Assembly (NCBI RefSeq): GCF_003182475.1
Contig: NZ_QGTS01000001.1
Span: forward strand, 1 to 64,000
Length of the DNA: 64,000 bases
Reading direction: 5' to 3'
Origin: Mangrovibacter plantisponsor
GTDB lineage: Bacteria; Pseudomonadota; Gammaproteobacteria; Enterobacterales; Enterobacteriaceae
The position numbers and the translations under genes are program-made. The notes beneath the pieces are model-generated. The model made no database searches. It was not told the origin of the DNA and was given only the letters and a program-made list of their open reading frames with translations. Positions 46,107 to 54,733 of the stretch are shown piece after piece. Position 1 is the stretch's first letter; each line of letters starts with the position of its first letter.

Positions 46107-49100
46107 ATGTCACAGTTCTTTATCCGCAGACCTGTATTTGCCTGGGTTATTGCGCTTTTTATTATTCTTTTAGGCGTGATCGCTATCCCGCAACTTCCGG
46201 TCGCTCAGTATCCGTCGGTTGCGCCGCCGAGCCTGTCTATTACGGTGACCTATCCCGGTGCAACGCCTCAGACCATGAACGAATCGGTCATTTCACTCAT
46301 TGAACGTGAGTTATCAGGTGTTGACGATCTGCTTTATTACGAGTCAACCAGCGATACGTCTGGCGTTGCGACCATCACTGTCACTTTTAAACCGGGTACA
46401 GATATCCGGCTTGCCCAGGTTGATGTGCAGAATCAGATTAAAGTCGTGGAGCCGCGGCTACCGCAGGCTGTCCGTCAGAATGGATTAAGCGTTGAGGCCG
46501 CCTCCTCAGGATTTCTGATGATGGTGGGTCTGAACTCCCCTGACGGAAAGTTCAGCGAGGCCGACCTGAGCGATTACTTTGCGCGAAAAATTACAGATGA
46601 GCTTCGTCGTATTGATGGCGTCGGCAAAGTACAGGCGTTTGGCTCGGAGAAAGCCATGCGCATCTGGGTCGATCCTTCAAAACTCATTGCCTACAAGCTC
46701 TCAATCAGCGATATCAATACGGCTATTACAGAACAAAATGCGCAGGTCTCCCCCGGTAAACTGGGTGATTCTCCTGCAACGGCGAATCAGTTGACAGCGT
46801 ATCCATTAGACGTCAACGGTCAGCTCGGTACGCCAGAAGAGTTCCGTAAAATCGTCCTCAGGGCGAATCCGGACGGCTCGCGGGTAATCCTGGGTGATGT
46901 GGCCCGGGTTGAACTTGGATTACAGTCTTATTCGTTTGCTATCAGGGAAAACGGGCATGGTTCAACCGCCGCTGCCATTCAGCTCTCTCCCGGCGCGAAC
47001 GCTGTTCGTACGTCTGACGCGGTTAAGGCCAGGATGCAGGATCTCGCCAAATCCTTCCCGTCAGGCATGGAATATTCCATTCCTTTTGATACCTCGCCTT
47101 TCGTAAAAATCTCGATTGAAAAGGTAGTCCATACGTTTATCGAAGCGATGGTGCTCGTTTTCCTGGTGATGTATCTCTTTCTGCAAAATGTGCGCTACAC
47201 CTTCATACCGGCGATCGTGGCGCCGGTTGCGTTGTTGGGTACCTTCACGGTCATGATGCTGGCCGGTTTTTCCATCAACGTTCTGACGATGTACGGCATG
47301 GTTCTGGCCATAGGGATAATTGTGGATGATGCAATTGTCGTGGTGGAAAACGTTGAGCGTTTAATGGCGGAAGAAGGATTATCGCCTAAAGAGGCTACGG
47401 TTAAGGCCATGAAGGAGATCACCGGCGCGGTCGTGGGTATTACATTAGTTCTGACCGCCGTCTTCCTGCCAATGGGGCTTGCCTCTGGCTCGGTGGGTGT
47501 GATTTATCGTCAGTTTACACTCTCGATGGCGGTTTCCATTCTGTTTTCCGCGTTTCTGGCGTTAACACTGACTCCCGCGCTATGCGCAACCCTACTGAAA
47601 CCCGTTACGGCTGACTCCCATAAAAAGAACCGATTCTTCACGTGGTTCAACACATCATTTGATCGGCTGACAGGCCGTTACGAAAATGGCGTTACCCGGG
47701 TCATACGTAAGACAGGAAGGATGACCTTCATCTATCTGGCCTTGTGCGGTGTTCTCTATTTCGCCTTTAAATTCTTACCTTCGTCATTCCTGCCAGAAGA
47801 GGATCAGGGTTATTTCATCACCTCAATACAGCTGCCAGCCGATGCCACGATGAAACGTACTGAGGCGGTGGTGAAAGAGTATGAAAAACAGGTGATGGAA
47901 CGTCCAGGGGTGGAACGTAACGTTTCAATTCTGGGGTTCAGTTTCTCTGGCGCGGGTACAAACTCCGCGATGGCGTTTACCACGCTTAAAGACTGGGATC
48001 AGCGTAACGGCGCGACAGCGCAAAATGAAGTGACCCATATCCAGAATGCCCTGGGCGATATACCAGAAGCCACTGTCACCAGCCTTCTTCCTCCTGCGAT
48101 CTCTGAGCTGAGCACCTCATCCGGTTTCACCCTGCGTCTGGAAGACCGTTCCGGGCACGGTTATCCGGAGCTGGTGAAAGCCCTCAATATGCTTCTGGAA
48201 AAAGCCGGACAAAGCGAAGCGCTGTATGGCGTGTATATGGACGGCCTGCCTGATGGAATGGGGCTGAGCCTGAAAGTTGACAGACAAAAAGCTGAAGCGA
48301 TGGGGGTATCCTTCAATGAGATCAATCAGACGCTTTCCGGCGCACTTGGATCGAGTTATGTCAATGACTTCCCTAATGAAGGCCGCATACAGCAGGTCAT
48401 AGTGCAGGCCGAAGCGGAATCACGCATGCAGCTGCCCGAAATTTTGTCCCTCAATGTTCGTAATAAAAATGGCGGTATGGTACCGCTGTCAGAGTTCGTC
48501 CGTCCGGTCTGGCAGGTTTCACCGGTGCAGATGGTCCGCTATCAGGGATATCCGGCTTTCAGGATAACAGGCTGGCCAAACTGGGGTTATTCGAGCGGGG
48601 ATGCAATGGCGGAAATGGAAAAAATTGCCGCAGATTTACCGGCGGGTTTTGCCATCGAATGGACGGGTCAGTCACTCCAGGAACAGCAGTCCGCTTCCGA
48701 GGCGCCGATGTTAATGCTGCTATCAATGCTGGTCATTTTCCTCGTGCTGGCTGCTCTCTATGAAAGCTGGTCCATCCCGGTTTCAGTCATGCTCGTGGTC
48801 CCGCTTGGCCTTATCGGGGCGATGATTGCAGTCTACCTGAGAGGGATGCCGAATGACGCCTTCTTCAAGGTGGGGATGATCACCATCATTGGTCTTTCTG
48901 CTAAAAACGCCATCCTGATCGTTGAGTTTGCCCGCCAGTTGCAACACGAAGGCGAAAGCCTTCTGAATGCTACGGTCAAGGCTGCGCGGATGCGTTTGAG
49001 GCCGATAATGATGACCTCGCTGGCATTTACGCTGGGCGTCGTTCCGCTAATGCTCGCCTCTGGAGCAAGTGCCACAACGCAGCAGGCAATTGGTACCGGG

Positions 49101-49211
49101 GTTTTTGGCGGCATGGTCACCGGAACCTTACTGGCCATCTTTTTCGTGCCCGTTTTCTTCGTAACGGTGTTAACGCTGGTAGACAAGTTCAGGAAGAAAG
49201 CGCGCGCCTGA
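46107..49211 (+). CDS. RND multidrug efflux pump, HAE-1 (AcrB-like)
   Basis: 1034 residues, 12 membrane helices and two large periplasmic loops, starting with the family's MSQFFIRRPVFAWVIALFI. The proton-relay residues are intact: the Asp-Asp pair in GIIVDDAIVVVENVERLM (helix 4) and Lys in IGLSAKNAILIVEFA (helix 10). Helix 11-12 end as in AcrB. Resembles the accessory pumps KexD, SdeY and EefB more than AcrB itself, by general pattern; I cannot rank them without alignment. Trimeric, in the inner membrane, exporting drugs from the periplasm with the adaptor and TolC. Confidence 0.93.
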   Translation: MSQFFIRRPVFAWVIALFIILLGVIAIPQLPVAQYPSVAPPSLSITVTYPGATPQTMNESVISLIERELSGVDDLLYYESTSDTSGVATITVTFKPGTDIRLAQVDVQNQIKVVEPRLPQAVRQNGLSVEAASSGFLMMVGLNSPDGKFSEADLSDYFARKITDELRRIDGVGKVQAFGSEKAMRIWVDPSKLIAYKLSISDINTAITEQNAQVSPGKLGDSPATANQLTAYPLDVNGQLGTPEEFRKIVLRANPDGSRVILGDVARVELGLQSYSFAIRENGHGSTAAAIQLSPGANAVRTSDAVKARMQDLAKSFPSGMEYSIPFDTSPFVKISIEKVVHTFIEAMVLVFLVMYLFLQNVRYTFIPAIVAPVALLGTFTVMMLAGFSINVLTMYGMVLAIGIIVDDAIVVVENVERLMAEEGLSPKEATVKAMKEITGAVVGITLVLTAVFLPMGLASGSVGVIYRQFTLSMAVSILFSAFLALTLTPALCATLLKPVTADSHKKNRFFTWFNTSFDRLTGRYENGVTRVIRKTGRMTFIYLALCGVLYFAFKFLPSSFLPEEDQGYFITSIQLPADATMKRTEAVVKEYEKQVMERPGVERNVSILGFSFSGAGTNSAMAFTTLKDWDQRNGATAQNEVTHIQNALGDIPEATVTSLLPPAISELSTSSGFTLRLEDRSGHGYPELVKALNMLLEKAGQSEALYGVYMDGLPDGMGLSLKVDRQKAEAMGVSFNEINQTLSGALGSSYVNDFPNEGRIQQVIVQAEAESRMQLPEILSLNVRNKNGGMVPLSEFVRPVWQVSPVQMVRYQGYPAFRITGWPNWGYSSGDAMAEMEKIAADLPAGFAIEWTGQSLQEQQSASEAPMLMLLSMLVIFLVLAALYESWSIPVSVMLVVPLGLIGAMIAVYLRGMPNDAFFKVGMITIIGLSAKNAILIVEFARQLQHEGESLLNATVKAARMRLRPIMMTSLAFTLGVVPLMLASGASATTQQAIGTGVFGGMVTGTLLAIFFVPVFFVTVLTLVDKFRKKARA

Positions 49212-49220
49212 TCGGTTATT

Positions 49221-49247
49221 TACAGGAGAGGTAATACCTCTCCTGTA
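49221..49247. repeat. 13-bp perfect inverted repeat after the RND pump gene
   Basis: TACAGGAGAGGTA (49221-49233), one base, and its exact reverse complement (49235-49247), starting nine bases past the pump stop. No T run follows, so it may be an mRNA-stabilising hairpin or a cruciform/operator, not a standard terminator. The remaining 165 bases before the oxidase gene are A+T-rich and presumably carry its promoter. Confidence 0.6.
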
Positions 49248-49412
49248 GCCCGTTGTATATCAATATACGGAAATGAATAAAGGCTCTGAGCGCTGTCCGA
49301 TTATTTTCAACTTTATTTTAAATTAATAAATTTCAGAGAGTTATGTGACCTTCAATTCTGGATGAATGTTGATAGCAGTAATCCTTTCAGTCAAATGTAA
49401 AAGGAGTATGAA

Positions 49413-50774
49413 ATGAGCGATAAACTGAATTTGTCATCGGATGTGGTTATTATCGGTGCAGGGCTTGCCGGGCTTGCCGCTGCAGAGCAGCTGACCCGCT
49501 CAGGCTATGATGTCATCATCGTCGAGGGCCGGGACAGAGTCGGTGGAAGGGTTAAGACGATCAATGTTGCCGACACAGAGGTCGATGCGGGAGCGACCTG
49601 GGTCGGGCCGCATCATACTGCTGTACGCGGGCTCGCCAGCAGAATGGGTGTCCGGTTAATTCCTCAATATCATTCCGGAAAAAGTGTTTTATCGTTTGAC
49701 GGCAAGCGACAGGATGAAAATGAATCTGCTTTCGCATCCGGGCTGGCCAATGACTTGTCGCGCATTGCCCTCAGTCTGGAGACACTGGCTGATGCGGTTC
49801 CCGTTGCCGCTCCGTGGGAGCATCCGAACGTCGATTACCTGGAATCGATGTCCTTCGGTGAATGGCTTGCCACCGTTAAGGCAGCAGAGGAAACTCGCGC
49901 GTTTTTTAATGTGCTCAGCCTTGTGCATTGGGGGGCGCCCGTTACAGACGTCTCGCTGTTGAATGTCATTCGCTACATCAAATGTTTCGGCAGTTTAGAG
50001 GTTATGCTCAAGGTCGAGGGTGGCGATCAACAGGACAGAATTGAAGGTACCGCTCAGGGGCTGATTAAACGATTTGCCAACAGTCTAGATGCCCGGATAC
50101 TCCTCAACGCTCCTGTGGAGCACATCATCACGAATGACAACGGTTTGACTGTCCAGACACCTCGTGAAGAAATAAATGCCCAATTCGCGATAATAACGGC
50201 CTCTCCCGCACATCGCTCCTTTATCAATTTTACGCCACCGCTTCCCGAACAGTATTACGGGCTTGCGCGCGCCTGGCGACAGGGTGCGCTCAGCAAGGCG
50301 TTCGTCGCTTATGAAAAACCTTTCTGGCGGGAGGATGGGCTTTCTGGTGAATCAGTATCCGACAATGAAACCGTTTTTCTTACTTTCGACGTTTCTCCGC
50401 AGGACAAAAGTACAGGGATTATAATGGCATTCTGCGATGCGCGAGGATTCGACGGTTTTAATCAGGAAGAACGTCAGCGTCGGGTCGTGGAGCAACTTGT
50501 TCATTTATATGGGGAGCGGGCCAGAGAGATAACAGATTACGCTGATTTCTCGTGGGGAAATGATACCTTTGCCGCTGGCGGTCCTAATCCTGCTGTCGGT
50601 CCGGGTGCGTGGCGCTCATTTGGCCGGTATCTCAGTGAGCCAGTAGGTCGTGTACACTGGGCTGGCACGGAGACAGCTCATGACACAAGCGGAACAATGA
50701 ACGGGGCTATTTTGTCGGGGCTGCGCGCTGCAGAAGAAGTTACGAAGCGCCTTGGCCCGGTGAATCCCCGTTGA
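49413..50774 (+). CDS. Flavin-containing amine oxidase (FAD-dependent oxidoreductase)
   Basis: 453 residues. N-terminal FAD-binding VVIIGAGLAGLAAAEQLTRSGYDVIIVEGRDRVGGR, then GATWVGPHHTAV and the C-terminal FAD contact GRVHWAGTETAHDTSGTMNGAILSGLRAAEEV with the Ser-Gly-Thr usual in monoamine oxidases. AAAGGAG ribosome-binding site. Oxidises primary or secondary amines to aldehydes plus ammonia and peroxide; substrate unknown. No signal peptide. It follows the efflux genes on the same strand but with a 200-base gap. Confidence 0.88.
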   Translation: MSDKLNLSSDVVIIGAGLAGLAAAEQLTRSGYDVIIVEGRDRVGGRVKTINVADTEVDAGATWVGPHHTAVRGLASRMGVRLIPQYHSGKSVLSFDGKRQDENESAFASGLANDLSRIALSLETLADAVPVAAPWEHPNVDYLESMSFGEWLATVKAAEETRAFFNVLSLVHWGAPVTDVSLLNVIRYIKCFGSLEVMLKVEGGDQQDRIEGTAQGLIKRFANSLDARILLNAPVEHIITNDNGLTVQTPREEINAQFAIITASPAHRSFINFTPPLPEQYYGLARAWRQGALSKAFVAYEKPFWREDGLSGESVSDNETVFLTFDVSPQDKSTGIIMAFCDARGFDGFNQEERQRRVVEQLVHLYGERAREITDYADFSWGNDTFAAGGPNPAVGPGAWRSFGRYLSEPVGRVHWAGTETAHDTSGTMNGAILSGLRAAEEVTKRLGPVNPR

Positions 50775-51331
50775 TCATTATTAAAATCTCTCCTCAATAC
50801 GGCAAACATGGAAGTGAGGCGCTGATAAAGGCCACCTGACTATTTTTACGGCACGGGTATTCAGGGGCTGATACAGCGAAACCAGACTGGCCGGATTAAG
50901 CGTTATCATTGCGTATATTAACGTGGAGCCTAAGGCTCCACGCTGTTTTATTAATCGTCCTGTAAAAGGTTCTTCCGGCAGCGCATACACCACAACCTGA
51001 TCGCCCGGCGCCTGGACACCGCCTGTCACCAGTGCCGACACCTCATGCGGCGTTCTCCTGAATCTGGCCCACTTGTTATAGCTCATCATCGTCGCGGACC
51101 CCAGCAATAAACCGTTGCTTGATGATCTTGCCCGTTGCCTACTCCTCAGGCACCACGCCGTGTTTCAACATTCTTTACCGATCAGTATGACAACCTGTTC
51201 TATATGATTGAAAACAGTGAGTTCAGTCGAGGGAATATCTTCTTTGAACTCAATGCCTTCAACATTGCTTTTAATAAATTATAAATGCAATAATAATCGT
51301 TAGATTTGCATTTCATACTCAGGGCGCTTAG
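50775..51331. other. Intergenic remnant region with the gntR promoter
   Basis: 557 bases. The minus strand is open at 50781-51107 (about 102-108 codons, containing SALVTGGVQAPGDQVVVYALPEEPF), which I do not recognise and which lacks a clear start. On the plus strand, 51179-51285 reads TDQYDNLFYMIENSEFSRGN and on to a stop, like the tail of a lost gene. Two AAATGCAA-type boxes (51283-51290 and 51306-51313, inverted) lie just before gntR. Confidence 0.4.
51283..51313. promoter_or_regulatory. Inverted AAATGCAA boxes upstream of gntR
   Basis: AAATGCAA (51283-51290) and TTGCATTT (51306-51313) are separated by 15 bases and end 18 bases before the GntR start. The same element recurs between the SDR and lactonase genes (54540-54717), suggesting autoregulation plus control of the catabolic genes by one protein. 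Inference from repeat distribution only. Confidence 0.5.
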
Positions 51332-52225
51332 ATGAAGATTAGTGCACTAACCGAAAGAATTTCACAAAAAGTCATGGGGTTAATCGATGCTGGCGATATT
51401 ACTCTGGGTTCACATCTGAGTGTACCTAAGCTGGCCGAAATCTTCGATGTCTCCCGCTCTCCTGTTCGCGAAGCCTTAGTTTACTTGGAACAGAAAGGGG
51501 TTCTGCAGCAAAAGCCAAACCGCGGCTTTTTTGTTAAAGATGACTACACCCCGCAAGCTGATACTAAGCAGGAGCTGTCGGAAGAGCTTGATCTACCGGA
51601 GTATTACCAGCTTGCTGAAGATTGGCTGCGGGACGAGATCGAGTCAGAAGTGACCGAGCTATTCCTGATGAAGCGCTATAACCTCACTAAGAGCCAACTG
51701 TCGACTGTCCTTGCCAGGGGGATCAGTGAAGGCTGGGTGGAACGTAAACAGGGCTACGGCTGGCGTTTTTTACCGGTGGCAAAAACCAAGACCGCACTGG
51801 AGCAGATTTTCAGCTTCCGTATGGTTATTGAGCCGATGGCCATTCTGGAGCCCACCTTCAACGCGCCTCAGGAAAAGATTAACGAGATCCGCCGTGAGCT
51901 GGAGATGCTGTTGGAGAGCGGGATTGAACGCCTCTCCCCTACCCAGCTGCAGCTGGCAGGCTACCGCTTCCACGAAACCATTATCGCGTTTTCCAACAAT
52001 CCCTTCTTTGAAATCTCGCTGCGTAATGTCAACCGCATGCGTCGGCTGATGGACTACCGGATCATGGATGACCGCAACCGTTACTACGCCGAAGTAAAAG
52101 ATCATATGCGCATCCTCGCCCTGATCGAATCCGGGCAGCGCATAGAGGCGTCCTACACCATGAAGCAGCACCTCTCCGTCGCCCTTGATAATAAAAAAAT
52201 GCGCCGAATCAGCGCGGAAAGTTAA
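51332..52225 (+). CDS. GntR-family regulator (FCD-type)
   Basis: 297 residues. N-terminal winged helix (about 8-68: ISQKVMGLIDAGDITLGSHLSVPKLAEIFDVSRSPVREALVYLEQKGVLQQKPNRGFFV) followed by an unusual linker/second winged-helix-like stretch (about 90-150: RYNLTKSQLSTVLARGISEGWVERKQGYGWRFLP) and an FCD ligand domain (about 155-285, EQIFSFRMVIEPMAILEP). The length exceeds the typical 230-250 residues because of that insert. Likely regulator of the adjacent carboxylate genes. Convergent with CitMHS. Confidence 0.9.
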   Translation: MKISALTERISQKVMGLIDAGDITLGSHLSVPKLAEIFDVSRSPVREALVYLEQKGVLQQKPNRGFFVKDDYTPQADTKQELSEELDLPEYYQLAEDWLRDEIESEVTELFLMKRYNLTKSQLSTVLARGISEGWVERKQGYGWRFLPVAKTKTALEQIFSFRMVIEPMAILEPTFNAPQEKINEIRRELEMLLESGIERLSPTQLQLAGYRFHETIIAFSNNPFFEISLRNVNRMRRLMDYRIMDDRNRYYAEVKDHMRILALIESGQRIEASYTMKQHLSVALDNKKMRRISAES

Positions 52226-52236
52226 AGCCTGCCCAA

Positions 52237-52266
52237 AAAAATCGGCTCACATTGTGAGCCGATTTT
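52237..52266. terminator. Bidirectional terminator between gntR and the CitMHS gene
   Basis: The perfect stem AAAATCGGCTCACA/TGTGAGCCGATTTT has a 1-2 base centre with A and T runs on the two sides. Confidence 0.9.
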
Positions 52267-52269
52267 CGG

Positions 52270-53607
52270 TTAGCTGGCGACCGAATAGACGGGATAAAGC
52301 CCCAGCAATAAGCCCGATCCCAGGAAGACCATGCAAAGCAGGAATGCCCACTTGAAGGTGTATTTTTGATGGTCGCTGAACTCTACCCCTGCCAGCCCCA
52401 CCAGCAAATAGGTCGAAGCCACCAGCGGGCTTAACAGGTGTACCGGTTGCCCCACCAGCGACGCCCGGCCAATCTCAACCGGATCGATGCCGTAGGCTTT
52501 TGCCGCCTCAGCCAGAACGGGCAGCACGCCATAATAGAAAGCGTCGTTGGACATGAAGAATGTGCCCGGAAGGCTGATGAGCGCGGTAATTGGCGCCAGA
52601 TAAGGACCCCAGGACTGAGGCAGCACATCCAACAGCGTGTTGGACATGGCGTTGACCATACCCGTTCCCGACAAAATCCCGGCGAAGATCCCGGCCGCGA
52701 GGAAAATAGAGGTCTGATTCAGCGCGGCGGGCGCATGTGCCGCAATGCGTTGACGCTGGGCATCGAGATGCGGGTAGTTAATCAGCAGCGCGATGGCAAA
52801 CGCCACCATGAACAGCACGGAGAGCGGAAGGAGTTCCATCACCAGCGAGGCCATCAGCGCCAGCGTCAGCGTTGCATTTAACCAGAACATTTTTGGCCGA
52901 CGCAGCTCGTCGTTAACTTCATTGATAGCAGGCAGATAGCTCTCGGCATCTTCTTCAATTACCGAGCCATGCCCATTGGTTTGAATACTCAGTTTGCCCA
53001 AACGACGACGTTCGCGGATGCCGATATACCAGGAGAGCACCAGTACCCCCACCAGGCCGCAGATCATCGAGGGGATCAACGGTATAAACAGCTCACTCGA
53101 CTCCACCTTTAACGACGCCGAAACGCGCGCCAGCGGGCCGCCCCATGGCAGCAGGTTGGTTACACTCCCGGAAAGGAACACCACACAGGTCAGGGCAAGC
53201 GGGTCGAGACGAATACGTTTAAACAGCGGAAGCATTGCCGTAACGCAGATCATGTAGGTGGTTGAACCGTCGCCGTCGAGGGAGACCATCGCCGCCAGTA
53301 GCGCCGTACACATCACCGCTTTAACCGGGTCACCATCAATAATGCGCAGGAAGAAACGTATTATCGGGTCGAACAAACCGGTGTCGAACATGGTACAAAA
53401 ATAGAGGATCGCGAAAATAACCATAATCGCGGTGGGCGCGACCTTCTTTAATCCCTCAATCATCATATCGCCCATCTCACCACCGAAACCGGCAATAAGC
53501 GCAAACAGAATGGGAATAATAGTCAGGGCGGTCAGAGCGGATAATTTTTTGGTCATGATAAGGATCATAAAGACCACAATCATGCCGTAACCCAGTAACG
53601 AGAGCAT
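52270..53607 (-). CDS. CitMHS-family citrate/tricarboxylate:cation symporter
   Basis: 445 residues with about 11-12 hydrophobic segments. CitMHS family (ion transporter superfamily), whose members take up citrate complexed with Mg2+, Ca2+ or other divalent metals. Family-like stretches: VSLDGDGSTTYMICVTAMLPLFKRI and LPWGGPLARVSASL, plus SNDAFYYGVLPVLAEAA and ASLVGQPVHLLSPLV. Same strand and 73 bases behind the SDR gene. Points to a tri- or dicarboxylate as cluster substrate. Confidence 0.88.
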   Translation of the reverse strand: MLSLLGYGMIVVFMILIMTKKLSALTALTIIPILFALIAGFGGEMGDMMIEGLKKVAPTAIMVIFAILYFCTMFDTGLFDPIIRFFLRIIDGDPVKAVMCTALLAAMVSLDGDGSTTYMICVTAMLPLFKRIRLDPLALTCVVFLSGSVTNLLPWGGPLARVSASLKVESSELFIPLIPSMICGLVGVLVLSWYIGIRERRRLGKLSIQTNGHGSVIEEDAESYLPAINEVNDELRRPKMFWLNATLTLALMASLVMELLPLSVLFMVAFAIALLINYPHLDAQRQRIAAHAPAALNQTSIFLAAGIFAGILSGTGMVNAMSNTLLDVLPQSWGPYLAPITALISLPGTFFMSNDAFYYGVLPVLAEAAKAYGIDPVEIGRASLVGQPVHLLSPLVASTYLLVGLAGVEFSDHQKYTFKWAFLLCMVFLGSGLLLGLYPVYSVAS

Positions 53608-53680
53608 AAGAGTCTCCGACGCAGATATTGCTAACTGCGTAATGAAGGAATGTACGTTATTAAATGTTTGGGAGAAGCGA

Positions 53681-54424
53681 TTAACTCATGTGCATACCGC
53701 CATTGACGGAGAAATTGGCCCCGGTGGCATAACCTGCTTCATCGGAAGCCAGCCAGGCGCAAATGGAGGCGATCTCTTTTGGCGATCCCAGACGCCTGAC
53801 CGGTATCTCCTGAACAATTTTATCAATGACCTGAACGGGGGTGACTGTCTTCAGCTTACTGGTGGCCAAATAGCCGGGAGAGACGGTATTCACCGTCACG
53901 CCGCGCGCCGAAACCTCGCGCGCCAGGGCGCGCGTAAAACCCCGCACGGCATATTTTGCGGTGGAGTAGTTGACCTGCCCGACGGTGCCAATCTGCGCAT
54001 TCAGGGAGGAGATATTAATAATGCGCCCCCAGCCGCGCGCCATCATGCTATCCACCACCTGACGCGTTACGTTAAATAAGGAGTTCATGTTGGTGTCAAT
54101 AACCGCCCGCCACTCCTGGGGCTGCATGTCGCGAAACAGGACATTACGCGCAGTCCCGGAATTATTAATCAGTACATCCACCTCACCCACCTCGGCGCGG
54201 ATCTTTTCGAAGGCTTTTACCGTTGAATCCCAGTCTGCAACGTTTCCCTCAGAGGCGATAAAATCGAAACCTAACTTCCTGTTATCTTCCAGCCAGACGT
54301 CCTTCCTTTTTGAATTGGGTCCGCAACCGGCCACGACAATAAAGCCATCCTGCGCTAACCGACGACAAATAGCCGTACCGAGACTACCCATTCCCGATGT
54401 GACATACGCGATACGTTGGGTCAT
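53681..54424 (-). CDS. SDR-family oxidoreductase (acetoacetyl-CoA reductase-like)
   Basis: 247 residues from ATG 54424 (MTQRIAYVTSGMGSLG), with GAGAGGGG upstream. Rossmann motif TSGMGSLGTAI, NNSGTARN, catalytic Ser in INISSLNAQIG and YSTAK; the end GYATGANFSVNGGMHMS is of the PhbB type. Within this cluster it more likely oxidises or reduces a hydroxy acid than a CoA ester (inference). Probably forms a unit with the CitMHS gene; divergent from the lactonase gene. Confidence 0.88.
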   Translation of the reverse strand: MTQRIAYVTSGMGSLGTAICRRLAQDGFIVVAGCGPNSKRKDVWLEDNRKLGFDFIASEGNVADWDSTVKAFEKIRAEVGEVDVLINNSGTARNVLFRDMQPQEWRAVIDTNMNSLFNVTRQVVDSMMARGWGRIINISSLNAQIGTVGQVNYSTAKYAVRGFTRALAREVSARGVTVNTVSPGYLATSKLKTVTPVQVIDKIVQEIPVRRLGSPKEIASICAWLASDEAGYATGANFSVNGGMHMS

Positions 54425-54539
54425 ACCCCTCTCCCGTTGCAGTTTATTAACATCCACTCACTTCTTATTAACATTAAGCGGGGGGCATGGTGATTCCGCA
54501 ACCTGACCTTGTTGGAAATGTGAGCAGGATCGTTCAATT

Positions 54540-54717
54540 TTTGCATTTAACATCATTCAAATGCAGTTTTGTTGAGGTGTCAAAAACTGCACCTCCTATT
54601 TTATCTTACCTGAACAGGGCTGAATGGCGCATTAGGCCGAGAAAAAGGGAGCACCGGCAGAGAAGTGAGAGAGAAATCACAATACGATAAATGCATTTGT
54701 TATATAAAAAATGCAAA
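54540..54717. promoter_or_regulatory. Repeated AAATGCA boxes in the SDR/lactonase promoter region
   Basis: Within the 309-base divergent gap: TTTGCATTT (54540-54548) facing AAATGCAG (54559-54566); the perfect palindrome AAATGCATTT (54689-54698); and AAATGCAAA (54709-54717) just before the lactonase ribosome-binding site. The boxes match those upstream of gntR. Candidate operators of the GntR protein for both divergent units. Confidence 0.5.
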
Positions 54718-54733
54718 TAGAACAGGAGTAATC

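Noticed and set aside
53642-54506. Open frames of 139-145 codons opposite the SDR gene
   Set aside because: Antisense to a gene with complete SDR motifs.
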